Source: Strigamia acuminata (Eukaryota; Arthropoda; Chilopoda; Geophilomorpha; Linotaeniidae). From it: a stretch of 64,000 nucleotides of DNA. The translations under genes and the position numbers were made by a program. The DNA lies in the NCBI GenBank assembly GCA_949358305.1, contig OX442314.1, positions 12,269,060-12,333,059 on the forward strand, read 5' to 3'. The notes under the pieces are model-generated. The model was not told the origin of the DNA, did not search any database, and worked only from the letters and a program-made list of their open reading frames with translations. Below, in pieces: positions 33,476-44,780 of this stretch (its first letter is position 1; each line of letters starts with the position of its first letter).

Positions 33476-34560
33476 TAAAAAAACTCAAGATTTTACTAAA
33501 GAAAACCCCCATTTTCAAGCGGCTCGTAGATCGTATCCGAATGTCAACTTTAATACACCTAAATTGCTATTTCTTCAATAAGACAGCTTGTATTCTGACA
33601 ACAGTTGCTATTGGATACAAACACAATTACTTGAAATTCTCGTAACGGTCAGCAAAGAAAATTATATGTTAGTAACTAATACCGAAGTCCGATCGAAAGT
33701 AATTGAGAATGGAGTTAAGGCGGAACCTGGGTCAAAGGCTGATTGTCAAGTTGAGTGAAACAACCTATTCACCCTCTATTGTCTTGCCCGAATGTCCACT
33801 AGGTGATAAAACTGTCCGAAACTCCATTAAAATGCATTACAATGTGTTTTAGTCGTTGACTGTTGTGCACTCTTCTTATTTCATGAGTTATGTCATTATG
33901 AAATGTGTGCATTCGCTTTGACCTGTACTTGAACCTCGTGGGGTAATTTCCTGTCTCTTTCAACGGAGACAAAGACCTGAGTGAGGCAGTTTGTGTACTG
34001 GGCTCTTGATTGGCGAGTTGAGTCTTCAATCTCCCTATTGTGAAACATTACACAAAGGGAGTGAGGAAAATGAAAAGTTTTCAACAAAAAATTATAAAGA
34101 AATCATCAAAGAAGCAGTTTTTTCTCTTTGCTCATGACACGTGATTTTTGAATGTAATGTAATGAGAGTTTAATGAGGAAAGCCGTTCCTTTTCCGGGGT
34201 GATTGAAGGTACTAATTAAAATTTGCGGTTTTCCCGCTTTTAGGCAAGATCTCTCAATGTTTAATATGGAATTTTGTCAAAAGAATATTTCATTGATTTT
34301 CTTTCATCAACATTATATTACTGTTTCAAAACTATTAATTCTCTTTTTTTTACCTTTTTTTTTTTTCTTCTTTTCTAATTATCTGGCAGATGTCCAAATG
34401 AGTTTCTCTGATTTGTAATCCCCTCCCAGCTAATTTCTTCGAGGATTGATAGAAGGAATTTTGTTGCTATGGGGATAGCACGGCGTATTGAAAACATTTT
34501 TGTTGTAACTTCAGTAATTGTTTTTCAATCACTGCAATATATCCGAATAAACTTTTTTGT
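33476..34560. other. Non-coding DNA
   Basis: No supported gene; short ORFs only. Confidence 0.35.
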
Positions 34561-34580
34561 CGGGGGGGGGGGGGGGGGGG
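34561..34580 (+). repeat. Poly-G run
   Basis: About 18 consecutive G, probably length-variable and assembly-sensitive. It precedes a tgccaaagggcac block that looks like part of an old repeat. Confidence 0.8.
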
Positions 34581-34724
34581 TGCCAAAGGGCACTTGCCCA
34601 CTTGATAGATTTTTGCATCTAGGGGCCGGATCATTAAGGGAGTTCAAGGGGCAAATGCCCCGGTCACCCGGGATTGAAAAAATCCGCTGGAAGTGCTGGA
34701 ACACGGGTATACGTACAAAATGCA

Positions 34725-34890
34725 TTTTTGTCCAAAAAAGGGTGTTTTTTTTTTTTCCAAAAATGGGTGTTTTTGTCCAAAAATGGATGTTTTTGTTCAA
34801 TAATGGGTGTTTTTGTCTAATAATGGGTGTTTTTGTCCAATAATGGGTGTTTTTGTCCAATAATGAGTGTTTTGTCCAATAATGGGTGCT
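34725..34890 (+). repeat. 20-bp minisatellite (tgtccaaaaatgggtgtttt)n
   Basis: About eight units, purest at 34,750-34,880. It is one of several ~20-bp-period arrays in the window. Confidence 0.85.
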
Positions 34891-34904
34891 TACTGTATAT
34901 GTTC

Positions 34905-35215
34905 AAAGAGGCATTTTTTTTAAATCCAAAAATGCATTTCTTGTTTTAAAAATGCATTTTTTGTTTAAAAAATGCATTATTCTTGTTTTCAAAATGCATA
35001 ATTTTTAGCCAGAAAATATTTTATTTTACCGGAAAATGCGTTTATTTCACAAGAAAATTTATTATTTTTACTAGAAAATGCACTATTTTATTGGAAATTC
35101 ACTATTTTGCTGGAAAATGCACTATTTTACTGGAAAATGCACTATTTTACTGGAAAATTCACTATTTTACTGAAAAATGCAATTTATTGAGCTCAAAAGG
35201 AATTTATTACCCATA
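34905..35215 (+). repeat. ~20-bp array (actggaaaatgcactatttt)n
   Basis: Starts as ttttttgtttaaaaaatgca units, passes through ttcacaagaaaattta-type units and becomes a clean actggaaaatgcactatttt array near 35,090-35,180. It adjoins the previous array. Confidence 0.8.
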
Positions 35216-37640
35216 AAATTTTATTTTTACGCTTGCAAATACATTTGTTTTTCTAGAAAATATCATTTCTGAACATCCAGATTAGGTTCCCTTTTTGCAG
35301 GCCTCTTTTGAAAGAATTGCAAAAAAAAAAAAATTAAAAAAAATTTTTTTTCTGAAACATTTTCTTGAGCAAATATTCTTTGGAGAACTGAGAATCTATA
35401 AATCTGCTCCATCCTGATCCATGGACGAGAGGGGTCCGTCAGCGCTCCGGGCCCCCGAAGCCGTAATCCTACTGCATCTATACTTGCACATAGTAAAATC
35501 CATCGCTTTAATCCGCCCCTGATTTCCCCGATCCAAATTTACACTTGCAAAAGGTGTTACTAGGTGTAAAGTTGTCCCAGAGTGCCTGACAGTGGCCCAT
35601 TTGCACCTAAAATACTTTTTATTCTTTTTCGAGTGTCGAATGGAATCAAGAAATGTCCCATATTATGTTTCTTCCCATAAATGGCGTGCTGACGCCAAGT
35701 TTGAAATAGAAAAGGCAACGTGATGATGAGAATCTGCTTGAAAACATTTCTTTCTCATCCTGCAAATATAAAGAAGTGTGGGCGCAGTAATGGGAGTCAC
35801 TAAAAGGTAAGTTGGCAAGAAGCCAATCGAGAATCGCTAGTGGGTTCCCTCAAGCCATTGATATGCCGATGGAAAAGCATTTCCGTTACACGACAAAGCA
35901 ACAAAAAAGGTGACAAAGTGTGACATTTGCAAATCTTGACCACGGGAGGATTTTCTCGGTGTGTTTATGGGTAATTCATGAAGTTGGGTAAAGAATGAAA
36001 GTTTTGGTACTATAAGATAACTTATATATATATTTTTTAAAGGTTGGACTATGGTGTAAGGTATCATTTGTGCCAGGCTTGGCGCCAATTTCACGAGGTT
36101 CTTTTGGGTGGCGATGGTTTTACGGGCGACAATGAGGTTCCTTCTCTCTCTCTCTTCTCGTTTTCTCGTTTAGAGAATTGTCAAGCGCAGTATCGAGCGC
36201 TCCAATGAATACTGATGGTTTTGTCCAATGTCGGACTAAGTTCTTGTTGGATGGTAACGTCGAGTGACATTCATAGATGGTCGTTACTCGCTTGTGCGAG
36301 TTTGAGCAAATGAGTTGAAGATGAAGCAGATGGTAGTTTTCAAGTCTTTCGAGGTTGGAATGGTAGAAGAGAAAAATTGGACAATAAATATTATTCTGTT
36401 GTTTGCTGTTTGCTGTTTTATTCGGCATTGGTAGGACACGGGAAGCTTGAAATTTTCCGCACGGATGTATTAAAAATAAATACTGTATTTTTGCAAAAGT
36501 ACGATGAACACACGCTTTATCTCAAAATGGTCTCTTGAGGGATTTCTGTCTTTTTATTTTGATAAAACAGTAATTAACCATTAATTTTTTTTCTTCTGCA
36601 GAACTCTTATATAGATTATGTGCAATTTTGAGCACAATCTTTTGTGATGGAGCGTAAGGGGATGAGTTACAATGCGGATTGTGGAGTTGTTGGGTGGAGC
36701 AACAAAGGTTTGCACTTATCTAGAAAGGAAAATACCGGGGTAAAGGGAAAGGTGGAAATGCGTGTAGTTTTGATTTTTTTTGGGAAAAGATGATAAAATG
36801 TTGTCCAGAAAGTAGAGATGGAAAGAAATCGAAGGCGTATCGCGAATCACACATGCTATCCGTGTCAAGTTTTGCCAATGACGTTTAAGTTCGGATATAA
36901 GCCGTTTCTTTTCTTATCTCTGCTTGTGCAGGCCGATATGTACAGAATTTTGAAGTATCTACTGTTTGTTTGTTGGATTTAATGTTTGTTTTATTTCGAA
37001 TGTGGAAATTATTTCTATTTTTTCGCTTTCAAAAGTGAGTGCCATCTTTGTATTTTGAGAAATGAATCGGTTGAACCGGTCTAGTTTTTTTAGACTCGTA
37101 GTTGTCTGACGTCATGGCGGCACGGGAGACGGGACGGGAAAGTGGTCGTTAAGTTTTCCAACTTTATATTTTTGTTAGAAATAACTTAAATTATGTTTTA
37201 AAATATTTATTAGCTGCTGCACATAAATGTGTAATGCCGTGATGGTGAGTAAACAAGCGAAAATTTATCTTTTTAAAGCTGATTTCTATCGTTTGCGATG
37301 AATTATTCAAAATGGCTTTTACGAGGAAATTATTTTTATTATTCACTTAATTTGTCTTCCAGCTTTACAAATTACAACCAAGGAGCCAATATAGCACTTC
37401 GCCTTCAATGTTTAACTCACAAAATTGAATGATAATAACCACCGGAGCGCCGTGATGAAACTAAAAATTCGATTGAAAATGATGGCCGCCATTACTATGA
37501 CATCATACAAAAAAACCAACAGTAAATTAGACTTTATTTTGTCTCGAATAATTAACGCAGTGTGAAATTAGTCTCGATATCAATTTGCACCATTAACTGT
37601 CCTCCGTGATTAATATTTGGCGGCTATTCATAACTTTTCA
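35216..37640. other. Non-coding DNA with a possible promoter near 37.1 kb
   Basis: A strong donor-like aaaag|gtaagttgg occurs at about 35,806. A GC-richer patch at 37,075-37,150 could be promoter sequence ahead of the exon candidate at 37,965. No coding region is supported. Confidence 0.3.
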
Positions 37641-37964
37641 ACTATTGAGAGACGAGCGTAATGAGTTCTCTCTCAAGTGTGAGATGATGCGCAGTGGAGG
37701 TGGATGCGTCTCGCTCTGTTCTCGTTAATGAGGTATACCACATAATTAGTCAACTGGAACTTCAGTCATTGCAGGCTCAAGTTTTCGCTGCTTATTTGGG
37801 ATTCGATCGATGGAACAGTTTGGAGTTTGCGGATTTGTTTTCAAGTCTTAATGTTAGGTTGGGATTGATTTGTCTAAGCCAACTATAGTGTCAATTTTCT
37901 GTGTGAAACATTTTGTTAAAATTAAATCACTAATTAAATTTTATTTTGTTTTATTTTTTTATAG

Positions 37965-38017
37965 GACAATTGTTTGGTGTTATTTGCTGGTTCTGTCATC
38001 TGAACTGCTAAGATAAA
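37965..38017 (+). other. Candidate non-coding (5' UTR) exon, 53 bp
   Basis: Preceded by a pyrimidine-rich tract ending in tttttttatag and followed by aaa|gtaagtaatg, both close to consensus. All three plus-strand frames contain a stop, so it could only be untranslated. It would belong to a plus-strand gene whose coding part lies beyond the window or is not recognised. Confidence 0.35.
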
Positions 38018-38264
38018 GTAAGTAATGTTTTATTTTTTTAAATAATTTAGCTGTAAATGAGGAAATTATTGCTTGATTGAATGCATGAACATGTTTATTT
38101 AATTCTGTTGGAGGTCCAGTTTTGAAGTAGTTTTGTGGTGTCGTCTCTCTTTGATTCTGAGATGTTATTGATTGTAAGACTATACCAACATGAAAAAAGC
38201 TTTGATTCGAAGGTTCTGAGATGAACCAAGTTTTTAGAGACGTTTATTTGGGGGAAAAACAGGC

Positions 38265-38461
38265 AGAATGACGGTTTACGGGCGACCCGAAAAAGAAGTG
38301 GTTTGCATAAAAAAACCAGCAAGGTGAGGTTCGCGGGGGGTCAAGGGGGGGCGCAGCCCCCCCTTGTTAGCCCTTCTTGGGGTTTTAATTTTTAATTTTT
38401 TCTTTAATTTGAACTGAATTTAATAAACTTGATTTTCGGGTCGCCCGTAAACCGTCATTCT
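38265..38461. mobile_element. 197-bp MITE with perfect ~29-bp inverted repeats
   Basis: Begins agaatgacggtttacgggcg and ends with the exact complement. The interior has a G/C-rich foldback (gggggggcgcagccccccc). Confidence 0.9.
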
Positions 38462-39355
38462 ACCGAAAAACATTACGGTAGTTGATTTTTATCTTTTTTC
38501 TTCTCTTTGTTTCTGGGAAGGTTTGAATTTGAATGAGTCTGATAATTGAGTTTGATCTTGTTCTGAAGCATTTTTTTTTAAATAAAATTTATTTTCTTTA
38601 GCAATTTGCATTCACAAAGATGGTGAATGTATGAATTGAGTTAAGCGAGACGTTTCAAATATAATTTAATAGTAATGTTATCACTATTAATCAAGTTGAA
38701 ATTGACATACCAACTATCAGCACAACTTTAATGGTTTTAAAAACAACACAAGCAAGACTTTCATTGAAATGATAAAACTTTGTTTTTCATTGCCAAAAGA
38801 AATACTGTAAATCCTCTCGTAGTGCACCCGAACACTATTGGCAGAATCAATTTCAACCCGTGTCCTGTTGGAGACTCTTGCAGTGATTAACTGAAAAAAT
38901 TACTTTTTAAGATATTAAATTAAATTAAATTTATTCCATCCAAAAATTTAAAAGTCATTTGTTTTTAGCCACACTTTATAAAAGACTCGCGCACTAATTA
39001 CTCATTTTAAATTTTCCCACAGTCTAATGGAGGCTTGCACCCAATGAGAGGATTTACGATAAGTAGAATAGAAGTGAGTATTCCATACGGCAGTGGCGGA
39101 ACTTCGAATTTTTGGCTGCCCCAAGTAAAACGGCAATCATATTATGCGATTGATTGGTTCTGCAAAATCGTGGTGTAAATCGAAATTGGGAATATGTGCT
39201 CATGGTTGTTAGGGCATACTGTCGGCGCCTGGTATCTTGATGCCCTAAATTAAACTGAAAAATCTTTGTGTGCATACCTACATGCAACAAATAGATAATT
39301 TTTAGAAATAATAATAATAACAGGGAATGGCAATATTCACTTTTGTGCAGTAGAC
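38462..39355. other. Non-coding DNA
   Basis: No gene supported. A tgtgcgcgcc-free AT-rich stretch; the segment 39,300-39,345 is repeated near 42,905-42,950 (ggcactattcactt-type), hinting at an older dispersed repeat. Confidence 0.3.
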
Positions 39356-39650
39356 CAGGGGTTCCCAAACTTTTTAGTATCGCGCCCCACTTTTTAAGCA
39401 ATGCGATCTTCTGCGCCCCACTTCATCTACCAGTGCATTAAATTTTTAAAAAATATACTACTAAAATGAAAAAAATAAATTTTTATATAATTTTGCATGA
39501 AACTTTGTATAATTTTTTATATAATTTTATATACTTTTGGTTAAAAATTTACAAAAGTTTGCAAAATAAGCTTGTTTTATTTAAGCATGTATAATGGGTG
39601 CGCCCCACCAGTGAGGCGCGCCTCACCGTTTGGGAAACCCTGCAGTAGAG
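39348..39650. mobile_element. hAT-like MITE with 8-bp target duplication
   Basis: Element 39,356-39,642 (287 bp). It begins caggggttcccaaacttttt and ends gtttgggaaaccctg. Flanks cagtagac and cagtagag are an 8-bp duplication with one mismatch, the length typical of the hAT superfamily. No transposase. Confidence 0.85.
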
Positions 39651-39723
39651 CATTGGAAAATTATGACATAATGCAATTTAACACCGCCCACAATAAGCAA
39701 ACTACAAATTAACAATATTATAA

Positions 39724-40025
39724 TAGGGGGTTTCATAAATGATGCGCTGAAGGCGCTGAAGCGATTATGACGATTATTCTGCTGAAGCGATTATCATGTG
39801 ACTAGCGTGGGCCAATCACATGAATAATCGCTTCAGTGTTTCAGCACTTATTTATAATCACTTAAAAAGGAGCTTTTCATGCTTAAAACATAACATAACA
39901 TAACCGGAAGTCATGTGACAGTAGTATAATCAATTGAACCTGGCGTGGGTCTTCAATAATAGAGTGATTGTGATTATTGGAATAATCACTTCGGCGCTTT
40001 CAGCGCATCATTTATGAAACCCCTT
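39724..40025. mobile_element. MITE family 'ggggtttcataaatgatgcg', copy 1
   Basis: Both ends carry ggggtttcataaatgatgcg in inverted orientation. The internal sequence contains cgattatgacgattatt and gtcatgtgacagtag. It is closely matched by 42,313-42,622. Confidence 0.9.
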
Positions 40026-40315
40026 AATGTTATTTTGCAATGGTTTTTTTCATAGAAGGGGGCCAACCATTGTTACGATCGCGTGATCTTATCACCTGAC
40101 TTCATTTTTCTAAAGATGTATTAAAATTTTTAGACTTTTGTGTTTTTGTGTGCTAAAAAAAGGAATTTAGTGTTTGAGTTTTTGCATCTAGATATTGGGT
40201 GTAGCCTCTGGATGCGCATGCTGAATTGGTTTCAGTAGGCTTTGCATTCATTTGTTAAGTTTTATTTTTTTCTAAATCCGAAAGTGAAAAGGCGTAAAAT
40301 GAGATCGCATATACT
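40026..40315. other. Non-coding DNA
   Basis: Nothing recognised. Confidence 0.3.
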
Positions 40316-40560
40316 GTATTTTCTCGAGTAAGAGCTGCGGCTCTTAATACAATTGTTTACCATATTTTGATTAAAATTTCAATTTTTTCATTAAAATTTC
40401 ACTTTTTTCATTAAAATTTCAATTTTTTCATTGAAATTTCACTTTTTTTCATTGGAATTTCACTTTTTTTCATTTAAATTTTTGATTTCAAATTGCCTTT
40501 CTGAGGCGCGGCTACTGTTCGAGGGTGGCTACAAAACGAGGGCGACTCTCAATCAGAGAT
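40316..40560. mobile_element. 'aagagccgcggct' MITE, diverged copy with internal array
   Basis: Left tactgtattttctcgagtaag and right ggcgactctcaatcag are diverged versions of the ends at 44,172-44,372. The interior is filled by a ~21-bp array (attaaaatttcaattttttc) at 40,370-40,490. Confidence 0.6.
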
Positions 40561-42090
40561 GCCTGTATGTATGTTATGCACCCAAAATAAAACCTGTATG
40601 GATTTAATGCAATCAGTAGTTCCGGCACTGTCTCAACATTCGTGCGTAGGAAGCAACTAGTTTCATTGCAAAACGAAAACTGACAAAGATTTTGTTACAC
40701 ATTACACGTTTCTTGAACCAGAGTTTAATCCGTAATTCAGAATTATAAAAAAAAAATCTTTATTTTATCTCAAACTTCAACGTTGATCTTTTGACATAAT
40801 CTTGGCACACAGACTTATCTCACAGAATTGAATGCGATGATAGGGTCGAGATTAACTCGATGCTAAAGTGACATGCATACGAAACTAGAAGACATATATA
40901 TATAAATAAAAATAAAAGTTTAAATAATCTTCACATTTCTCTTTCCTCGCTTTTCAGGAAGGAATAAAACAAGTTGAAGTTTTTTATACATTTTTTTTTA
41001 TTTCACCCAATCGATTCATTTCTTGGCAAAGTTGGCCATTCTCTTTTGCCTTTAAGGCGAAACCTCATTCCCATGAGATTCTAACGCTGACCCAATTGGT
41101 GGCATGGGTGCCCAACTTCAGCTTATTGCGCCTCATCTTCTCTTATTTATAAGAGTAATTCAGCTCCATCAGGCCTTTCCTAATTTATTTTACCACTAAA
41201 ACTTTTTTTTTTTACTTTATATGTATTTTGCTCCAATCAATTGGCGGGCAGAATAAAACAAAATTGGAGAAAAGTAATAAAACAAAGCGAGAAAACGTTG
41301 AGATTGGTCACTGAATGTTTTATATTTGGAGAAAAAAGGAAAAAAAGAAAATTAGAATCATAATTCACTGACACGTGTAATTCCTTGTTCGATATTTTGC
41401 TTTTTTGAGAGCTGCGGCGCTTCACTCAAGGGGTTTGTTGCTTTTGTCTTTGCTATTATGTCGTCTCAAAGTCTCTGGAGGATTGTTTATGGTTTTTTAG
41501 GACGGCGGACAAAAGTTATAAAACTCGACAGAATGATTTTAGTGCGCTCCTGTAGGCAATGAGGAGAAGCATTGGGTTATTTAATGAGAGATAAAATTTT
41601 GCCGGCAGGAATTATAGCTTTGAATTGCGTGTTTTTGTACGGGGGGAAATGTGATCGAGTGAAATGGAAGAGATGTTGCGTTGAATTATGGGTTATTATT
41701 TCAGTTTCTTTCATTAAATTATAATGGGTCATAACCGAATATAAAAGAGTGTGGGAAAGATGAGGGGAACCTGTCGTCTTCTCTCTGGGGATTGAATTAA
41801 TCATTAAATAAATTCGCATATCCACTTCAGTAACGCCACAAAAGGTTTTCAATTTCCATGAGCGTAAAAAATGGAATATAAATAAAAGAATTTTGATATT
41901 CGAACTGAAGAACAACAATGCTTGTTTACACTAAAAATACCATTAAACTAAAACGCTGAAAAAGATTGTCGGCACTTGTTGTGGTGACGCTGAAATTAAA
42001 CTGGTTTGAAGTCCCGAAATGTTTTGATAATGAAAATCATTATTAGTTTGTTTGTCCTTGCCGTTTGATCGTGTGTTGTGTGAATAGACT
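40561..42090. other. Non-coding DNA
   Basis: Short ORFs only (for example 41,577-41,918 minus), none with a recognised domain. Confidence 0.35.
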
Positions 42091-42091
42091 A

Positions 42092-42245
42092 GGCGCGTTC
42101 AATTTCAAATCGAAAAACCGATTATCTCGATTCTCTGGATTTTCTCAGACGGAAATGACGTAAAATGCGCCATATTTTGGTGAATCGGATTATGGAAAAA
42201 CCGATTCTCGTCAATACTCGTTTACGTGTCGGCCATTTTTGAAAT
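42092..42245. mobile_element. Partial copy of the MITE at 16,386-16,746
   Basis: ggcgcgttcaatttcaaatc and the following aaaaaccgattatctcgatt match the complement of the right end of that element. The other terminus is missing, so this copy is truncated. Confidence 0.65.
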
Positions 42246-42312
42246 TTAATACATCGGCGGGATAAACTTTTTGCAAAGACGTAATTTCTTATCAGGAAAT
42301 GAGAATATAAAT

Positions 42313-42622
42313 AGGGGGTTTTATAAATGATGCGCTGAAGGCGCTGAAGGCGCTGAAGCGATTATGACGATTATTTTGCTGAAGCGATTATCATGTGACT
42401 TGCGTGGGCCAATCACATGAATAATCGTTTCAGCGTTTCAACGTTTATTTATAATCACTGAAAAAGGAGCTTTTCATGCTTAAAACATAACATATCATAA
42501 CTGGAAGTCATGTGACAGTAGTATAATTAATTGAACCTGGCGTGGGTCTTCAATAATAGAGTGATTGTGATTATTGGAATAATCACTTCAGTGCTTTCAG
42601 CGCATCATTTATGAAACCCCTT
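42313..42622. mobile_element. MITE family 'ggggtttcataaatgatgcg', copy 2
   Basis: Same orientation and nearly the same sequence as 39,724-40,025, about 2.6 kb away, with an extra ggcgctgaa unit near its left end. Confidence 0.9.
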
Positions 42623-44171
42623 ATTATATTCATTTCCTGAAAAGTAATTATTTGCGAATTTATTACAATTGTTATAAATCTGCAAACTAGTTCTGGAATC
42701 AAGAGAAATTGATTTCAGAACACTTTAGTGTACATGCTAAAGATTTACTATTTTGATCTCCCTGCCAATCTTTTTTTTTTGTTTTAGTGTGAAATAAAAT
42801 AGTAACCGGTACTGTTTTTATTCAAGAACTGACAACATGTTCTTTCTATCATTCACACTGAAAAATCGCTGTCTGTGCTCGCTTAAAGGCAAAAGATATA
42901 TGATCTTTAGAAATAATAACCGGTAATGGCACTATTCACTTATGTGCAATGTCCACACGGGACATGATTATCTGAAATAATAGCATTTGGCTAGATGCTC
43001 TTTGCTTTGTGATTTATAAATATATTTATCTGTCGCCCAAAAAACTACTCGAATAGAAAGTCTTTCCATAAATCAACTTACTGTGCATTTGACGGGCATT
43101 GCATCAAAATGGATTACGTAGATTGTTTACGTAGATTATTTCTGACAAACCTTTTGGTTATTTCTGTCGGTTAGGTGCACACCCTTATAAATGTGGGGAT
43201 AGTAAGTACTTTTAAAGACTAATAGATGTAGTATTTTCAAACCGAACGGCTAAAACAATTCGCTCGAATGAATGTCGAATCCAAGGAACTATAGAATTCA
43301 AGGAATTTCCTATCTCTCATTTGAAGAATTTGCAATGTTCGATGTTTTCAAGAAATGGGAAATTTACTCTGCATATGCAGTGAACTGTTAAAGTTTTCTG
43401 GCATGTAAACACACGGGTGCATTCAAATAGGTTAAGACAAATTTGCTTAAATATTTTCACTTACGGATATGACATTTTTTATATCAACAATGATGCAATT
43501 TGTACATGCTCGGTTAAACAATCATTCAGATGTCAGCTGCAAACGAACCTGAGCTTTAGTAATAAAATTTCATTTAAGCAGTTTGAATAATTCGTCGTTT
43601 ATTTGACTTATTTTGCTTATTTTTATTTATTTAAGCAGATTGTAAGTGTTTTGAATGCACTTACATTAGTGATAGTAAAAAAAAAGAAAAATCGGGTCAT
43701 TTTGTAGTATGTGCATCCAATAAATCATTTAAATGAGCGCGATTTATTTACGCGAGTGCAAATGGCTTTTTTTTTACATTTAAAACAGGCGATTTGCACT
43801 CGTGTAAAGGCTTAGCGAAAATGTTGGGTTGTTTTGGCGCAATGTTTGCAGTTGGATAAATTTTTCCAGCAGGGGAAAAATCCTTTAAAGTTTTAAAGCA
43901 ACAACTGGTGTCAGTGTATGACACCAAGAGTCAATACAATAACAATCGAGCTAGTTGCCAAGCAACTTCAGTTTAAACAAACAAACATCATTGATTAAAT
44001 GGACATATCAATTGCTATTAACTTATTAATATTTAACAAGTACAATAATTTGTTTCCTCCTAAAACCAGACATTATTTTAGCGTGTTAAAACACTGGCTG
44101 CTTTCGAAATATCAAGACTAAAAAAATGTTAATTTGATCTGGTCAGCATAATTGAGTTTTTTCAATCCAAC
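42623..44171. other. Non-coding DNA
   Basis: No gene supported. Some ggtgcattcaaa / ttgaatgcactta strings at 43,430 and 43,650 may be the ends of another old inverted-repeat element. Confidence 0.35.
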
Positions 44172-44372
44172 TTACCGTATTTTACTGATTAAGAGTCATC
44201 CTCGAATTGTAGCCGCCCTCGAATAAGAGCCGCGACCGAGAGAGGCGATTTGATATAAGAGCCGCCCTCGAATAATAGTCGCGGCTATATACGTTCAATG
44301 AACGTAACAGTAAGATATCGGCCACTATTTAAAATAAGAGCCGTGGCTCTTACTCGGTAAAATACGGTAATA
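44172..44372. mobile_element. 'aagagccgcggct' MITE
   Basis: About 200 bp. Left end taccgtattttactgattaa, right end its complement (cggtaaaatacggta). The interior contains ccctcgaataagagccgc repeats. Confidence 0.8.
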
Positions 44373-44525
44373 CAGTCGAGACTCTTTATAACGAATCGCA
44401 ATATAACAAATTATCGATATAACGAATACCTAAAAATGGCTGGTTTGGTTGGCTGGCCATAGAACACCATGTTAAAAAATTTTTTCGGGTCCCTTGCGAT
44501 TCGTTATAAAGAGTTTCGACTGTAT
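44373..44525. mobile_element. Tc1/mariner (pogo-like) MITE
   Basis: 153 bp including terminal TA dinucleotides. Left cagtcgagactctttataac and right gttataaagagtttcgactg are near-perfect inverted repeats bordered by TA, as in Tc1/mariner elements. It sits directly against the preceding MITE. Confidence 0.8.
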
Positions 44526-44552
44526 TTTCTATTTAAACAGACTTGAAACAAT

Positions 44553-44780
44553 TATCGTATTTTATCGATTAAGAGCCGCGGCTTTTATTCAAAACTGCCA
44601 TTTTTGTCGGTAGTTACAATTTTGGTTTTTGGTTTGTTACATTTGTTTTAATGTAACAAACAAAGTCTGAACGTGAGGTTGAATACGGAAACAATACCGT
44701 ACTTTGGCAATAATACGGTATTCTTGGTGTCTCAGCCGCGGCTACTATTCAAGGGCGACTCTTAATCGGTAAAATACGGC
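44553..44780. mobile_element. 'aagagccgcggct' MITE, second nearby copy
   Basis: Starts tatcgtattttatcgattaa and ends with cttaatcggtaaaatacgg. The interior includes aataccgtactttggcaata, which recurs at about 50,210. Confidence 0.7.

Noticed and set aside
41577-41918. 113-residue minus-strand ORF
   Set aside because: No signal of coding beyond length, and no recognised domain in an AT-rich region.
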